DNA from: Streptococcus mitis
GTDB lineage: Bacteria > Bacillota > Bacilli > Lactobacillales > Streptococcaceae
DNA length: 32,759 nucleotides
Assembly: GCA_018364455.1 (NCBI GenBank)
Contig: JAGZLW010000020.1
Span: 1-32,759 of the forward strand
Direction of reading: 5' to 3'
The notes under the pieces were generated by a model that was not told where the DNA came from, ran no database searches, and saw only the letters and a list, made by a program, of their open reading frames with translations. The position numbers and the translations under genes are program-made. Positions within the stretch are counted from its first letter, which is position 1. Every line of letters starts with the position of its first letter. Shown one piece after another: positions 24,267-31,571 of the stretch.

Positions 24267-24952
24267 AGTTCATTAACGACATAGTCAAAGAGATTTTTAT
24301 CTTTGGGACGATTTTCAAATAGAAACTCTGGATGCCATTGGACACCGAGAAAGGCAACATCATCCGTACTCATGACAGCTTCAATAATGCCATCCTTAGG
24401 ATCATGAGCCGCAATCTTTAAATTTGGTGCTAAATCCTTAATGCTCTGATGGTGGAAGGAGTTGATATGGGAAATTTCTCCATAGATTTCTCGAAGAACT
24501 GTATCAGGTTCTGTCACCAAGCGTTGGGTTGTGTACTCGGCGGAACAATCCTGCCAGTGGTCTTCTATATCTTGGTACAAAGTTCCACCCATGGCAACGT
24601 TAAAGAGTTGTGTTCCACGGCAGACAGAAAAAATTGGCTTTTTCTGTTTAATAGCTTCCTTGATGAGGGCCAGTTCAAAGATATCCCTTTGAAGGTGGTA
24701 GTCATCGCTATCGATGGTTTTTGGTTCACCATAGAATTTTGGATCAACATTTTGCCCACCTGTCAAGATGAGCTTGTCAATCATACTGATATAGTGGCAG
24801 GCCATTTCTTGATTACCAATCGGTAGGATGATGGGAATCCCTCCAGCGTCTTTAACGCCTTCAACAAAGCCTTTTGCTGCGTAGCTCATCATGATGTCAT
24901 CATCTGGATGAGTTTTTTCGTTTCCTGTAATCCCTATAACTGGTTTTTTCAT
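24263..24952 (-). CDS. Class I glutamine amidotransferase-like protein (gamma-glutamyl-GABA hydrolase, peptidase C26 family)
   Basis: Predicted gamma-glutamyl hydrolase of the PuuD type, which splits gamma-glutamyl bonds; the true substrate in streptococci is not known to me. It has 229 residues. The nucleophile is C111 in the elbow SVCRGTQLFNVAMGG, and the rest of the triad is H207 and E209 in GVQWHPEF. An oxyanion-type TGGQNVDP lies at 64-71. It starts 17 bases after rex and is probably transcribed with it. The 3' end overlaps radC by the stop codons alone. Confidence 0.9.
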   Translation of the reverse strand: MKKPVIGITGNEKTHPDDDIMMSYAAKGFVEGVKDAGGIPIILPIGNQEMACHYISMIDKLILTGGQNVDPKFYGEPKTIDSDDYHLQRDIFELALIKEAIKQKKPIFSVCRGTQLFNVAMGGTLYQDIEDHWQDCSAEYTTQRLVTEPDTVLREIYGEISHINSFHHQSIKDLAPNLKIAAHDPKDGIIEAVMSTDDVAFLGVQWHPEFLFENRPKDKNLFDYVVNEL

Positions 24953-24969
24953 AAAATGATTTTCGCTTT

Positions 24970-25611
24970 CTAATCCTCTTTTCGCATGAAATAGAGGAGG
25001 GTTTGGAGTTCACTTGTCAAATCGACATACTGAACGACCACATCTTTTGGTAAATGCAGATGGACTGGTGAAAAACTGAGAATTCCTTTCACGCCAGCAT
25101 CCACCAAGAGATTAGCGACCTCTTGTGATTTGACGCTGGGAACGGTCAGGATAGCAGTCTTCACATCGGCATCCTTGATTTTATCCTTGATTTGAGAAAT
25201 CCCGTAAATAGGAATTCCGTCAGGAGTTTGGGTACCGACTTCGGGATGGTCATCTAGGTCAAAGGCCATGATAATCTTCATCTTGTTACGCTCGTGGAAG
25301 CGGTAGTGGAGAAGGGCATGGCCCATATTTCCAATACCAACCAGCATGACATTGGTAATAGAGTTGTCATTGAGCAAATCGGCAAAAAACGTCATCAGTT
25401 TTTTGACATCATAGCCAAAACCACGACGACCTAGTTCACCAAAATAGGAAAAATCACGACGAACTGTCGCTGAATCAATACCGATAGCCTCTGCAATTTG
25501 TTTAGAGTTGGCACGTTCAATCTTTTCTGCATGAAATCTCTTAAAAATTCGATAGTAGAGAGAGAGTCTTTTCGCTGTAGCTTTTGGAATAGCAGACTGT
25601 TTATCTTTCAC
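24970..25611 (-). CDS. rex: Redox-sensing transcriptional repressor Rex
   Basis: NADH/NAD ratio sensor that represses fermentation and redox genes. It has 213 residues. The N-terminal winged helix covers about 1-78, with recognition segment DSATVRRDFSYFGELGRRGFGY. The Rossmann domain has VGIGNMG at residues 91-97 and ends in a domain-swapped helix with LLYFM. The start codon is GTG at 25611; it fits the family start MKDKQ and has an AAAGG ribosome site. A Rex-like site overlaps its promoter, which suggests autoregulation. Confidence 0.95.
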   Translation of the reverse strand: MKDKQSAIPKATAKRLSLYYRIFKRFHAEKIERANSKQIAEAIGIDSATVRRDFSYFGELGRRGFGYDVKKLMTFFADLLNDNSITNVMLVGIGNMGHALLHYRFHERNKMKIIMAFDLDDHPEVGTQTPDGIPIYGISQIKDKIKDADVKTAILTVPSVKSQEVANLLVDAGVKGILSFSPVHLHLPKDVVVQYVDLTSELQTLLYFMRKED

Positions 25612-25636
25612 AAAATCACAACCTTTCTATTCTTCT

Positions 25637-25665
25637 ATTTTATAGAAACATTGTGAAAAAATCAA
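25637..25665 (-). promoter_or_regulatory. Promoter of rex
   Basis: On the - strand a -35 TTGATT (25660-25665), a 17-base spacer and a -10 TAAAAT (25637-25642). A perfect TTCTAT/ATAGAA inverted repeat (25633-25647) overlaps the -10. Confidence 0.6.
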
Positions 25666-25668
25666 CAA
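25651..25668. promoter_or_regulatory. Candidate Rex operator in the rex promoter
   Basis: TTGTGAAAAAATCAACAA resembles the Rex site TTGTGAA-W4-TTCACAA: the left half is perfect, the right half matches five of seven. It overlaps the -35 and part of the spacer, as expected for autorepression. Confidence 0.55.
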
Positions 25669-25671
25669 AAA

Positions 25672-25701
25672 CAAGAAAAAACTAAGAAAAATCTTAGTTT
25701 T
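25672..25701 (-). terminator. Terminator after the prs2-desulfurase-DUF1831-DUF4649 unit
   Basis: AAAACTAAGA (25678-25687) pairs perfectly with TCTTAGTTTT (25692-25701) around a four-base loop; on the - strand a T-rich tract follows. The stop codon of the last gene lies inside the stem. Confidence 0.8.
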
Positions 25702-25909
25702 GATGTAAAAAATCTGCATGTGATAGAAAACGGTAGAGGTCTCCGACCAGTCCTTGGTAAACTTCCTGCCCTTTAAAGGTCAAAGAAGTTACATAAAGTG
25801 TATCTGGCAGAGTAACACATCCTGACAGAGCCAGCATGAGAGCCTCATAATCCTCATACTTGAGAGTGCGCTCTACATGATAGCTGTCCTTATAGGTCAG
25901 TTCAAACAT
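25694..25909 (-). CDS. Small conserved protein, DUF4649-like
   Basis: A 71-residue acidic/aromatic protein beginning MFELTYKDSYH, with no membrane segment or known catalytic motif. I chose the ATG at 25909, seven bases after the stop of the upstream gene, over a GTG at 25945 that would overlap that gene by 29 bases. The ribosome site is weak (GATAGAG). It belongs to a family found next to the DUF1831 gene and a cysteine desulfurase in streptococci. The function is unknown; the context hints at sulfur transfer. Confidence 0.75.
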   Translation of the reverse strand: MFELTYKDSYHVERTLKYEDYEALMLALSGCVTLPDTLYVTSLTFKGQEVYQGLVGDLYRFLSHADFLHQN

Positions 25910-25916
25910 TTTGGCT

Positions 25917-26264
25917 CTATCTTTCTGATTTTGTAAAGACACCACGTTCTACCAAGCTATCCATGAGGAAATAGAATTTTTCCTGATGAATGTGGTGGTC
26001 TTCTGATTTGAAAATATCAACTAGACGTAGCCCAAACTTGTCAGTGATATTGATTTTAGCCCCTGTAAGTTCCTTGTTAATGATGATTTTGAGTTGGAAT
26101 CCTTCACCGCTGTTTGGAACTTTTTCCAAAAGGCGAGTCAGTTCATAGTTACCAACCTTGGTCTCAAAAAAGGTGTTGTCTTTGAGGGTGAATTTTTTAA
26201 CAGAAGGGCTAAGAGTGTAGTCGTAACGACAATTTTTTAACTGAATGGTTTTTTCAAATGCCAT
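25917..26264 (-). CDS. DUF1831 family protein
   Basis: A 115-residue cytoplasmic protein of unknown function with a mixed alpha/beta look. Recognisable family features are the start MAFEKTIQLK and the KFTLKDNTFFE strand pair, then the KFGLRLVDIFKSEDH segment. It starts four bases after the cysteine desulfurase stop, so the two are likely cotranslated. In lactic acid bacteria it travels with this desulfurase, which suggests an accessory role in sulfur delivery; that remains an inference. Confidence 0.82.
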   Translation of the reverse strand: MAFEKTIQLKNCRYDYTLSPSVKKFTLKDNTFFETKVGNYELTRLLEKVPNSGEGFQLKIIINKELTGAKINITDKFGLRLVDIFKSEDHHIHQEKFYFLMDSLVERGVFTKSER

Positions 26265-26268
26265 ATGG

Positions 26269-27384
26269 CTAACCTCCGATAATTTCTTTTAAGGTTTTTG
26301 CGAGGGTTTCTAGGTCTTCAACAGTGTTTAATGTTGAGAGACTGATGCGAACGGATTCCTTCAAGCGTTCTGAATTCGGGCCGTACATGGCTTCGAGAAC
26401 ATGGCTGGATTGGACAATACCTGCCGTACAGGCTGAGCCAGTAGAGATTGAAATTCCAGATAAATCTAGACGAAGGAGTAAGAGGTCATTTTTCTGACCA
26501 GGAAATCCAATATTGAGAACATAAGGGAGATGATGTTGTCCTCTATTCAGGTAATATTGAACTCCCTCTAGTTCTGCAAGAAAGGAAGTTTCTAAATTTT
26601 GTACATGTTGAAAATTGTCTTCTTGCTTTTCTAGGTCTTCTTTTAGGGCTACAACCATGCCTACGATGGCAGGCAGATTTTCAGTTCCTGCACGTTTTTT
26701 CTGTTCTTGGTCTCCACCATGTAGATAGGAATCAAAGTCCATGCTAGAAGCGTAGAGAAAACCGATTCCCTTAGGACCATGGAACTTGTGGGCCGAAGCA
26801 GTGAGAAAATCAATGCCCAATTCTTCTGGGTGTATAGGGATTTTACCAATAGCCTGAACTGCATCGACATGATAGGCGGCTGGGTGTTGCTTGAGTATTT
26901 GGCCAATTTCAGCAATGGGAAGTAGGTTTCCTGTCTCATTATTAGCAAACATGGTAGAAACCAAAATCGTATCATCACGTAAGGCCTCTTGAATTTGCTG
27001 GGCGGTAATTTCTTGATTTTCTGGCTGGATAATGGTTGCTTCAAAACTGAAGTGTTGAACCAAGTAATCAATCGTTTCAAGGACGGCATGGTGCTCAATA
27101 GCAGTTGTGATGATATGTTTTCCTTGTTCTTGGCGACGAAGGCAGTAGCCAATGATAGCAGTATTGTTGCCTTCTGTCCCACCAGAAGTGAAAAAGATAT
27201 GTTGAGGTTTTGTCCCCAGTAACTGAGCTAGCTCCTGACGGGCTTCTCGCAAGAGTTTGCCAGCTTGCCGACCATGACCATGAATACTAGAAGGGTTTCC
27301 GTGGGTTTCTTGCATAACCTTGGTCATAGCTGAAATAGCAACTGCTGACATGGGAGTCGTGGCAGCATTGTCCAAATAAATCAA
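26269..27384 (-). CDS. Cysteine desulfurase family protein (NifS/IscS-like)
   Basis: Pyridoxal phosphate enzyme that takes sulfur from cysteine for Fe-S clusters or tRNA thiolation. It has 371 residues. The PLP lysine is K200 in TASAHKFHGPKG, H98 is in IEHHAV, and the sulfur-carrying Cys is C319 in STGSACTAG. The short loop around the Cys is of the group I (NifS/IscS) type and not SufS. It begins 9 bases after prs2 and is followed by the DUF1831 gene. Whether it serves Fe-S assembly or tRNA thiolation cannot be told from here, as neither iscU nor mnmA is in the window. Confidence 0.92.
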   Translation of the reverse strand: MIYLDNAATTPMSAVAISAMTKVMQETHGNPSSIHGHGRQAGKLLREARQELAQLLGTKPQHIFFTSGGTEGNNTAIIGYCLRRQEQGKHIITTAIEHHAVLETIDYLVQHFSFEATIIQPENQEITAQQIQEALRDDTILVSTMFANNETGNLLPIAEIGQILKQHPAAYHVDAVQAIGKIPIHPEELGIDFLTASAHKFHGPKGIGFLYASSMDFDSYLHGGDQEQKKRAGTENLPAIVGMVVALKEDLEKQEDNFQHVQNLETSFLAELEGVQYYLNRGQHHLPYVLNIGFPGQKNDLLLLRLDLSGISISTGSACTAGIVQSSHVLEAMYGPNSERLKESVRISLSTLNTVEDLETLAKTLKEIIGG

Positions 27385-27393
27385 AGAATCACC

Positions 27394-28353
27394 TTATTTC
27401 TTTTTATTGTAGGCAAAGAGTGGGCTGACTGGTTTTCTTTCGTGGATACGGACGATGGCATCACCAATTAACTCACTAGCAGTGATGTAGCATACGTTTT
27501 TAGGAGTTTTTTCTTTTGTTGCTACTGAATCAGTCACAAGAATTTCTTTAATATTAGTATTGTCAAGAAGTTCAGCAGCTCCTTCGACGAAGAGACCGTG
27601 GCTAGAAACAGCATAAATTTCTGTAGCCCCTTCACGTTCAACGATTTTAGCAGCTTCAGAGAAGGTACGTCCTGTATTTAAAATATCGTCAATCAAGATG
27701 GCTTTCTTACCTTCAACATCACCAATAATATAACCTTCGTTACGAGTTGCATCGTCTTGAGGGTAATCGATAATGGCGATAGGAGCATCAAGATACTCAG
27801 CTAAGCTACGAGCACGTTTGACACCTGAATTTTTAGGGCTAACGACAACAACATCTGAACCAAGGAGCCCCTTATCGCAGTAATGTTTTGCAAATAGAGG
27901 AACTGTATAGAGGTTGTCAACAGGAATATCAAAGAAGCCTTGCACCTGAACAGCATGCAAATCAAGCGTAAGAACACGGTCAACTCCAGCCTTAACCAGC
28001 ATATTAGCAACTAGTTTAGCTGTAAGTGGCTCACGAGGCGAAGCGATACGGTCTTGACGTGCATAGCCAAAATATGGAAGGACAACGTTGATACTGTGGG
28101 CACTTGCGCGAACACAAGCGTCGACCATGATCAACAATTCCATTAGGTGGTTGTTAACAGGGAAACTTGTAGACTGGATGATGTAAACATCATAACCACG
28201 GACACTTTCTTCAATATTTACTTGGATTTCTCCGTCTGAAAATTGACGTGATGATAGTTTTCCAAGTGGGACACCAACAGCTTGTGCAATTTTCTGTGCA
28301 ATCTCTTGGTTAGAGTTGAGTGCGAAAAGTTTCATGTTTTTTCTATCTGACAT
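27394..28353 (-). CDS. prs: Ribose-phosphate pyrophosphokinase, divergent second copy (Prs2-like)
   Basis: PRPP synthetase family protein of 319 residues, which would make PRPP from ribose 5-phosphate and ATP. The N-terminal half keeps the family pattern: FSDGEIQV, YFGYARQDR (R99-R102) and the DLHAVQVQGFFDIPVDNL metal site around H133. However, the flexible catalytic loop, normally IIDKRR, reads IIDYPQDD (194-201), and the PRPP-binding loop, normally DDIIDTAGT, reads DDILNTGRT (222-230). Streptococci usually have two prs genes; this is the divergent one. It heads a four-gene minus-strand unit. Full activity is uncertain. Confidence 0.9.
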   Translation of the reverse strand: MSDRKNMKLFALNSNQEIAQKIAQAVGVPLGKLSSRQFSDGEIQVNIEESVRGYDVYIIQSTSFPVNNHLMELLIMVDACVRASAHSINVVLPYFGYARQDRIASPREPLTAKLVANMLVKAGVDRVLTLDLHAVQVQGFFDIPVDNLYTVPLFAKHYCDKGLLGSDVVVVSPKNSGVKRARSLAEYLDAPIAIIDYPQDDATRNEGYIIGDVEGKKAILIDDILNTGRTFSEAAKIVEREGATEIYAVSSHGLFVEGAAELLDNTNIKEILVTDSVATKEKTPKNVCYITASELIGDAIVRIHERKPVSPLFAYNKKK

Positions 28354-28383
28354 TATAGACCGTCCTCTGTAAACTTTTTAAAT

Positions 28384-28409
28384 CCTAGCTATATCTGCCT
28401 AGCCTATAT
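28384..28409. repeat. Imperfect direct repeat in the prs leader
   Basis: CCTAGCTATAT (28384-28394) and CCTAGCCTATAT (28398-28409) lie in tandem with a 14-base period in the 111-base gap between the CYTH gene and prs. No clear -35 was found for prs nor a terminator for CYTH, so this may be part of the control site or readthrough may be used. Confidence 0.4.
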
Positions 28410-28464
28410 GAACTGGGATTTTTGTATTTTATCTTTTCTATTTTACCAAAAAATGGAGATTATT

Positions 28465-29034
28465 TCAGCTATTTTTCATGCTTTTGACAAATCGGACCAA
28501 TTTTGAAGGAGCTTTTTGATAAGAAATCTGATTTTCCTCTAAAAATTGTTGGAAATCCTGTTTGCCTTGCTCGTGATTTTCCACTTCGAGCTCTAATTCG
28601 TAATCTGTCATATCAAAGTACTGACTTTCATCCAGTGCCATGAGGCCAATAGCTGTTTGCATTTCATAGCGAAGCGTTGTTAGACAACCAAGAATCTGCC
28701 ATTCACTAGTTTGGATACCATGTTTAGCCAATTCCTCAAGAACCAGCCCTTGAGGAAGTTCTTCCTTAGCCAGATAGTTTTCAGCATCTTTTAGTTGCAA
28801 TTTTTGATTGTATTCCATGTTTCCGACACTTTGTGGGACTTTGAGTGTCAATTCTGCCCAGTTTTCAAAGGTTCGAATGCGCATAGCAACTTTCTTTTCT
28901 CGCAGTTCAAAATCAGGCGTGTCTATGTAGTAATTTTTTTGAAGAACAGGAGTGACGTCTGTGAACTGGTTCTTTAGACGATTGTATTCATCTTTTTTCA
29001 AGAGTGTTTTCAATTCAATTTCTAAATGTTTCAT
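28465..29034 (-). CDS. CYTH domain protein (triphosphate tunnel metalloenzyme family)
   Basis: Member of the CYTH superfamily, whose bacterial members mostly hydrolyse triphosphates such as inorganic tripolyphosphate. I set the start at the ATG at 29034, after a purine-rich site; the open frame extends 39 codons upstream without support. This gives 189 residues. The signature ExExK is EIELK at E5-E7-K9. Further basic and acidic strands of the tunnel are visible as RIRTF, LTLKV and LELEV. It is divergent from relQ, across a 127-base region, a conserved pairing in streptococci. The substrate is unknown. Confidence 0.88.
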   Translation of the reverse strand: MKHLEIELKTLLKKDEYNRLKNQFTDVTPVLQKNYYIDTPDFELREKKVAMRIRTFENWAELTLKVPQSVGNMEYNQKLQLKDAENYLAKEELPQGLVLEELAKHGIQTSEWQILGCLTTLRYEMQTAIGLMALDESQYFDMTDYELELEVENHEQGKQDFQQFLEENQISYQKAPSKLVRFVKSMKNS

Positions 29035-29056
29035 TTTTCTTACCTTTTCTTTATCG

Positions 29057-29080
29057 TTGAAAGCGGATTTATGATATAAT
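29057..29080 (+). promoter_or_regulatory. relQ promoter with an overlapping cre-like site
   Basis: The -10 TATAAT (29075-29080) has TGA in front, an extended -10; the -35 is poor. TTGAAAGCGGATTTAT (29057-29072) matches 15 of 16 positions of the CcpA consensus WTGNNARCGNWWWCAW and sits just before the -10, overlapping the TG. CcpA control is an inference from this match. Confidence 0.5.
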
Positions 29081-29161
29081 AGCTTTGTATTTATTGTATA
29101 TAAATCTGGAGAAAAAATCAAAGATATTTTTGAAGGATAATATGAGAACAAGGGAGAATAT

Positions 29162-29833
29162 ATGACCTTAGAATGGGAAGAATTTCTAGATCCTTACATT
29201 CAAGCTGTTGGTGAGTTAAAGATTAAACTGCGTGGTATTCGTAAGCAATATCGTAAACAAAATAAGCATTCTCCGATTGAGTTTGTGACTGGTCGAGTTA
29301 AGCCAATTGAGAGCATCAAGGAAAAAATGGTTCGGCGTGGCATTACTTATGCAACCTTGGAACACGATTTGCAAGATATTGCTGGTTTGCGTGTGATGGT
29401 CCAGTTTGTAGATGACGTCAAGGAAGTAGTGGAAATTTTGCACAAGCGTCAGGACATGCGAATCATACAGGAACGAGATTACATTACTCATCGAAAAGCA
29501 TCAGGCTACCGTTCCTATCACGTAGTAGTAGAATATACGGTTGATACCATCAATGGAGCCAAGACCATTTTGGCGGAAATTCAGATTCGTACCTTGGCCA
29601 TGAATTTCTGGGCAACGATAGAACATTCTCTCAACTACAAGTACCAAGGGGATTTCCCAGAGGAGATTAAGAAGCGACTGGAAATTACTGCCAAAATTGC
29701 CCATCAGTTGGATGAAGAAATGGGTAAAATACGTGATGATATCCAGGAAGCCCAGGCACTTTTTGATCCTTTGAGTAGAAAATTAAATGACGGTGTAGGA
29801 AACAGTGACGATACAGATGAAGAATACAGGTAA
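29162..29833 (+). CDS. relQ: GTP pyrophosphokinase RelQ (small alarmone synthetase)
   Basis: Synthesises (p)ppGpp from GTP/GDP and ATP without a hydrolase domain; active as a tetramer in known cases. It has 223 residues. The synthetase marks are DIAGLRV with D72, the HRKASGYRSYH motif (110-120), EIQIRT with E139, and WATIEHSLNYK with H155. There is no HD hydrolase domain or TGS/ACT region, which distinguishes it from Rel. It is the first gene of the relQ-nadK-rluD family-pta operon, also known in other streptococci and enterococci, and overlaps nadK by 17 bases. Confidence 0.95.
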   Translation: MTLEWEEFLDPYIQAVGELKIKLRGIRKQYRKQNKHSPIEFVTGRVKPIESIKEKMVRRGITYATLEHDLQDIAGLRVMVQFVDDVKEVVEILHKRQDMRIIQERDYITHRKASGYRSYHVVVEYTVDTINGAKTILAEIQIRTLAMNFWATIEHSLNYKYQGDFPEEIKKRLEITAKIAHQLDEEMGKIRDDIQEAQALFDPLSRKLNDGVGNSDDTDEEYR

Positions 29834-30635
29834 ACGAATTGATCTGATAGCTAATAGAAAACCGCAGAGTCAAAGGGTTTTGTATGAATTGCGAGATCGT
29901 TTGAAGAGAAATCAGTTTATACTCAATGATACCAATCCGGATATTGTCATCTCCATTGGTGGGGATGGCATGCTCTTGTCGGCTTTTCATAAGTACGAAA
30001 ATCAACTTGATAAGGTCCGCTTCATTGGTGTTCACACTGGACATTTGGGCTTCTATACGGACTACCGTGATTTTGAGTTGGATAAGCTAGTGACTAATTT
30101 GCAGCTAGACACTGGAGCAAGAGTCTCTTACCCTGTTCTAAATGTGAAGGTTTTTCTTGGAAATGGAGAGGTCAAGATTTTCAGAGCACTAAATGAAGCT
30201 AGTATCCGCAGGTCGGATCGAACCATGGTAGCAGATATTGTGATTAATGGAGTTCCCTTTGAACGTTTTCGTGGAGACGGGGTGACAGTTTCGACCCCGA
30301 CTGGTAGTACAGCCTATAACAAGTCGCTTGGTGGAGCTGTTTTGCACCCTACCATTGAAGCTCTTCAGTTGACGGAAATTGCCAGTCTTAACAATCGTGT
30401 TTATCGTACGCTAGGTTCGTCCATTATTGTTCCTAAGAAGGATAAGATTGAACTTATCCCGACGAGAAACGATTACCATACTATTTCGGTTGACAATAGC
30501 GTTTATTCCTTCCGCAATATTGAGCGAATCGAGTATCAAATCGACCATCATAAGATTCACTTTGTCGCATCACCGAGCCATACCAGTTTCTGGAACCGCG
30601 TTAAGGATGCTTTCATCGGAGAGGTGGACGAATGA
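29817..30635 (+). CDS. nadK: NAD kinase
   Basis: Phosphorylates NAD to NADP. The start is set at the ATG at 29817, which matches the family start MKNTGKRIDLIANRK; a GTG four codons earlier is less likely. This gives 272 residues. The catalytic GGDGM motif is at 48-52 with D50, followed by ALNEASI, and the glycine-rich TPTGSTAYNKSLGG segment typical of NAD kinases. It overlaps relQ by 17 bases and the next gene by ATGA, so translation is likely coupled. The link with zwf (NADPH supply) is functional and not positional. Confidence 0.96.
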   Translation: MKNTGKRIDLIANRKPQSQRVLYELRDRLKRNQFILNDTNPDIVISIGGDGMLLSAFHKYENQLDKVRFIGVHTGHLGFYTDYRDFELDKLVTNLQLDTGARVSYPVLNVKVFLGNGEVKIFRALNEASIRRSDRTMVADIVINGVPFERFRGDGVTVSTPTGSTAYNKSLGGAVLHPTIEALQLTEIASLNNRVYRTLGSSIIVPKKDKIELIPTRNDYHTISVDNSVYSFRNIERIEYQIDHHKIHFVASPSHTSFWNRVKDAFIGEVDE

Positions 30636-31528
30636 GGTTTGAATTTATCGCAGATGAGCATGTCAAGGTTAAGACCTTCTTAAAAAAGCACGAGGTTTCT
30701 AAGGGGCTGCTGGCTAAGATTAAGTTTCGAGGCGGAGCTATTCTGGTCAATGATCAACCACAAAATGCGATGTATCTATTGGATATTGGAGACCGAGTTA
30801 TTATCGATATTCCTGCTGAGGAAGGCTTTGAAACTCTAGAAGCTATCGAGCGCCCACTGGATATTCTCTATGAGGATGACCATTTTCTAGTCTTAAATAA
30901 ACCCTATGGAGTGGCTTCTATTCCTAGTGTTAATCACTCTAATACCGTTGCCAATTTTATCAAGGGTTACTACGTCAAGCAAAACTATGAAAATCAACAG
31001 GTTCACATTGTGACTAGGCTCGATAGGGACACTTCTGGCTTGATGCTCTTTGCCAAGCACGGATATGCACATGCACGATTAGACAAGCAGTTGCAGAAGA
31101 AGTCCATTGAAAAACGCTACTTTGCTTTGGTTAAAGGTGATGGACACTTGGAGCAAGAGGGGGAAATTATTGCTCCGATTGCGCGTGATGAAGACTCCAT
31201 TATTACCAGACGCGTAGCTAAAGGTGGAAAGTATGCTCATACTTCTTACAAGATTGTAGCATCTTATGGAAATATTTACTTGGTCGATATTCGCCTACAC
31301 ACTGGTCGAACCCACCAAATCCGAGTCCATTTTTCTCATATCGGCTTTCCTTTGTTGGGAGATGACTTGTACGGTGGTAGTCTAGACGACGGCATCCAAC
31401 GTCAGGCCCTGCATTGCCATTACCTATCTTTTTATCATCCATTTTTAGAGCAAGACTTGCAGTTAGAAAGTCCTTTGCCGGATGATTTTAGCAACCTTAT
31501 TACTCAGTTATCAACTAATACTCTATAA
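30632..31528 (+). CDS. RluA/RluD family 23S rRNA pseudouridine synthase
   Basis: Converts uridine to pseudouridine in rRNA or tRNA. It has 298 residues, with an N-terminal S4-like RNA-binding portion (about 10-60, LLAKIKFRGGAILVN) and a synthase domain. The catalytic D131 sits in the family motif VTRLDRDTSGL. LHTGRTHQIRVH follows further down. Called RluD or RluE in different streptococcal annotations; the exact target cannot be told from sequence. ATGA overlap with nadK; pta follows after 43 bases. Confidence 0.93.
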   Translation: MRFEFIADEHVKVKTFLKKHEVSKGLLAKIKFRGGAILVNDQPQNAMYLLDIGDRVIIDIPAEEGFETLEAIERPLDILYEDDHFLVLNKPYGVASIPSVNHSNTVANFIKGYYVKQNYENQQVHIVTRLDRDTSGLMLFAKHGYAHARLDKQLQKKSIEKRYFALVKGDGHLEQEGEIIAPIARDEDSIITRRVAKGGKYAHTSYKIVASYGNIYLVDIRLHTGRTHQIRVHFSHIGFPLLGDDLYGGSLDDGIQRQALHCHYLSFYHPFLEQDLQLESPLPDDFSNLITQLSTNTL

Positions 31529-31548
31529 AAAATGTTTTAGAGTATAAT
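31519..31548 (+). promoter_or_regulatory. Inverted repeat and possible internal promoter before pta
   Basis: TACTCTA (31519-31525) and TAGAGTA (31538-31544) form a perfect inverted repeat spanning the stop of the pseudouridine synthase gene. A TATAAT (31543-31548) overlaps the right arm but has neither a good -35 nor a TGn. A ribosome site AAAGGAG precedes pta. Confidence 0.35.
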
Positions 31549-31571
31549 TATTATCTTAAAGGAGAAAACTC

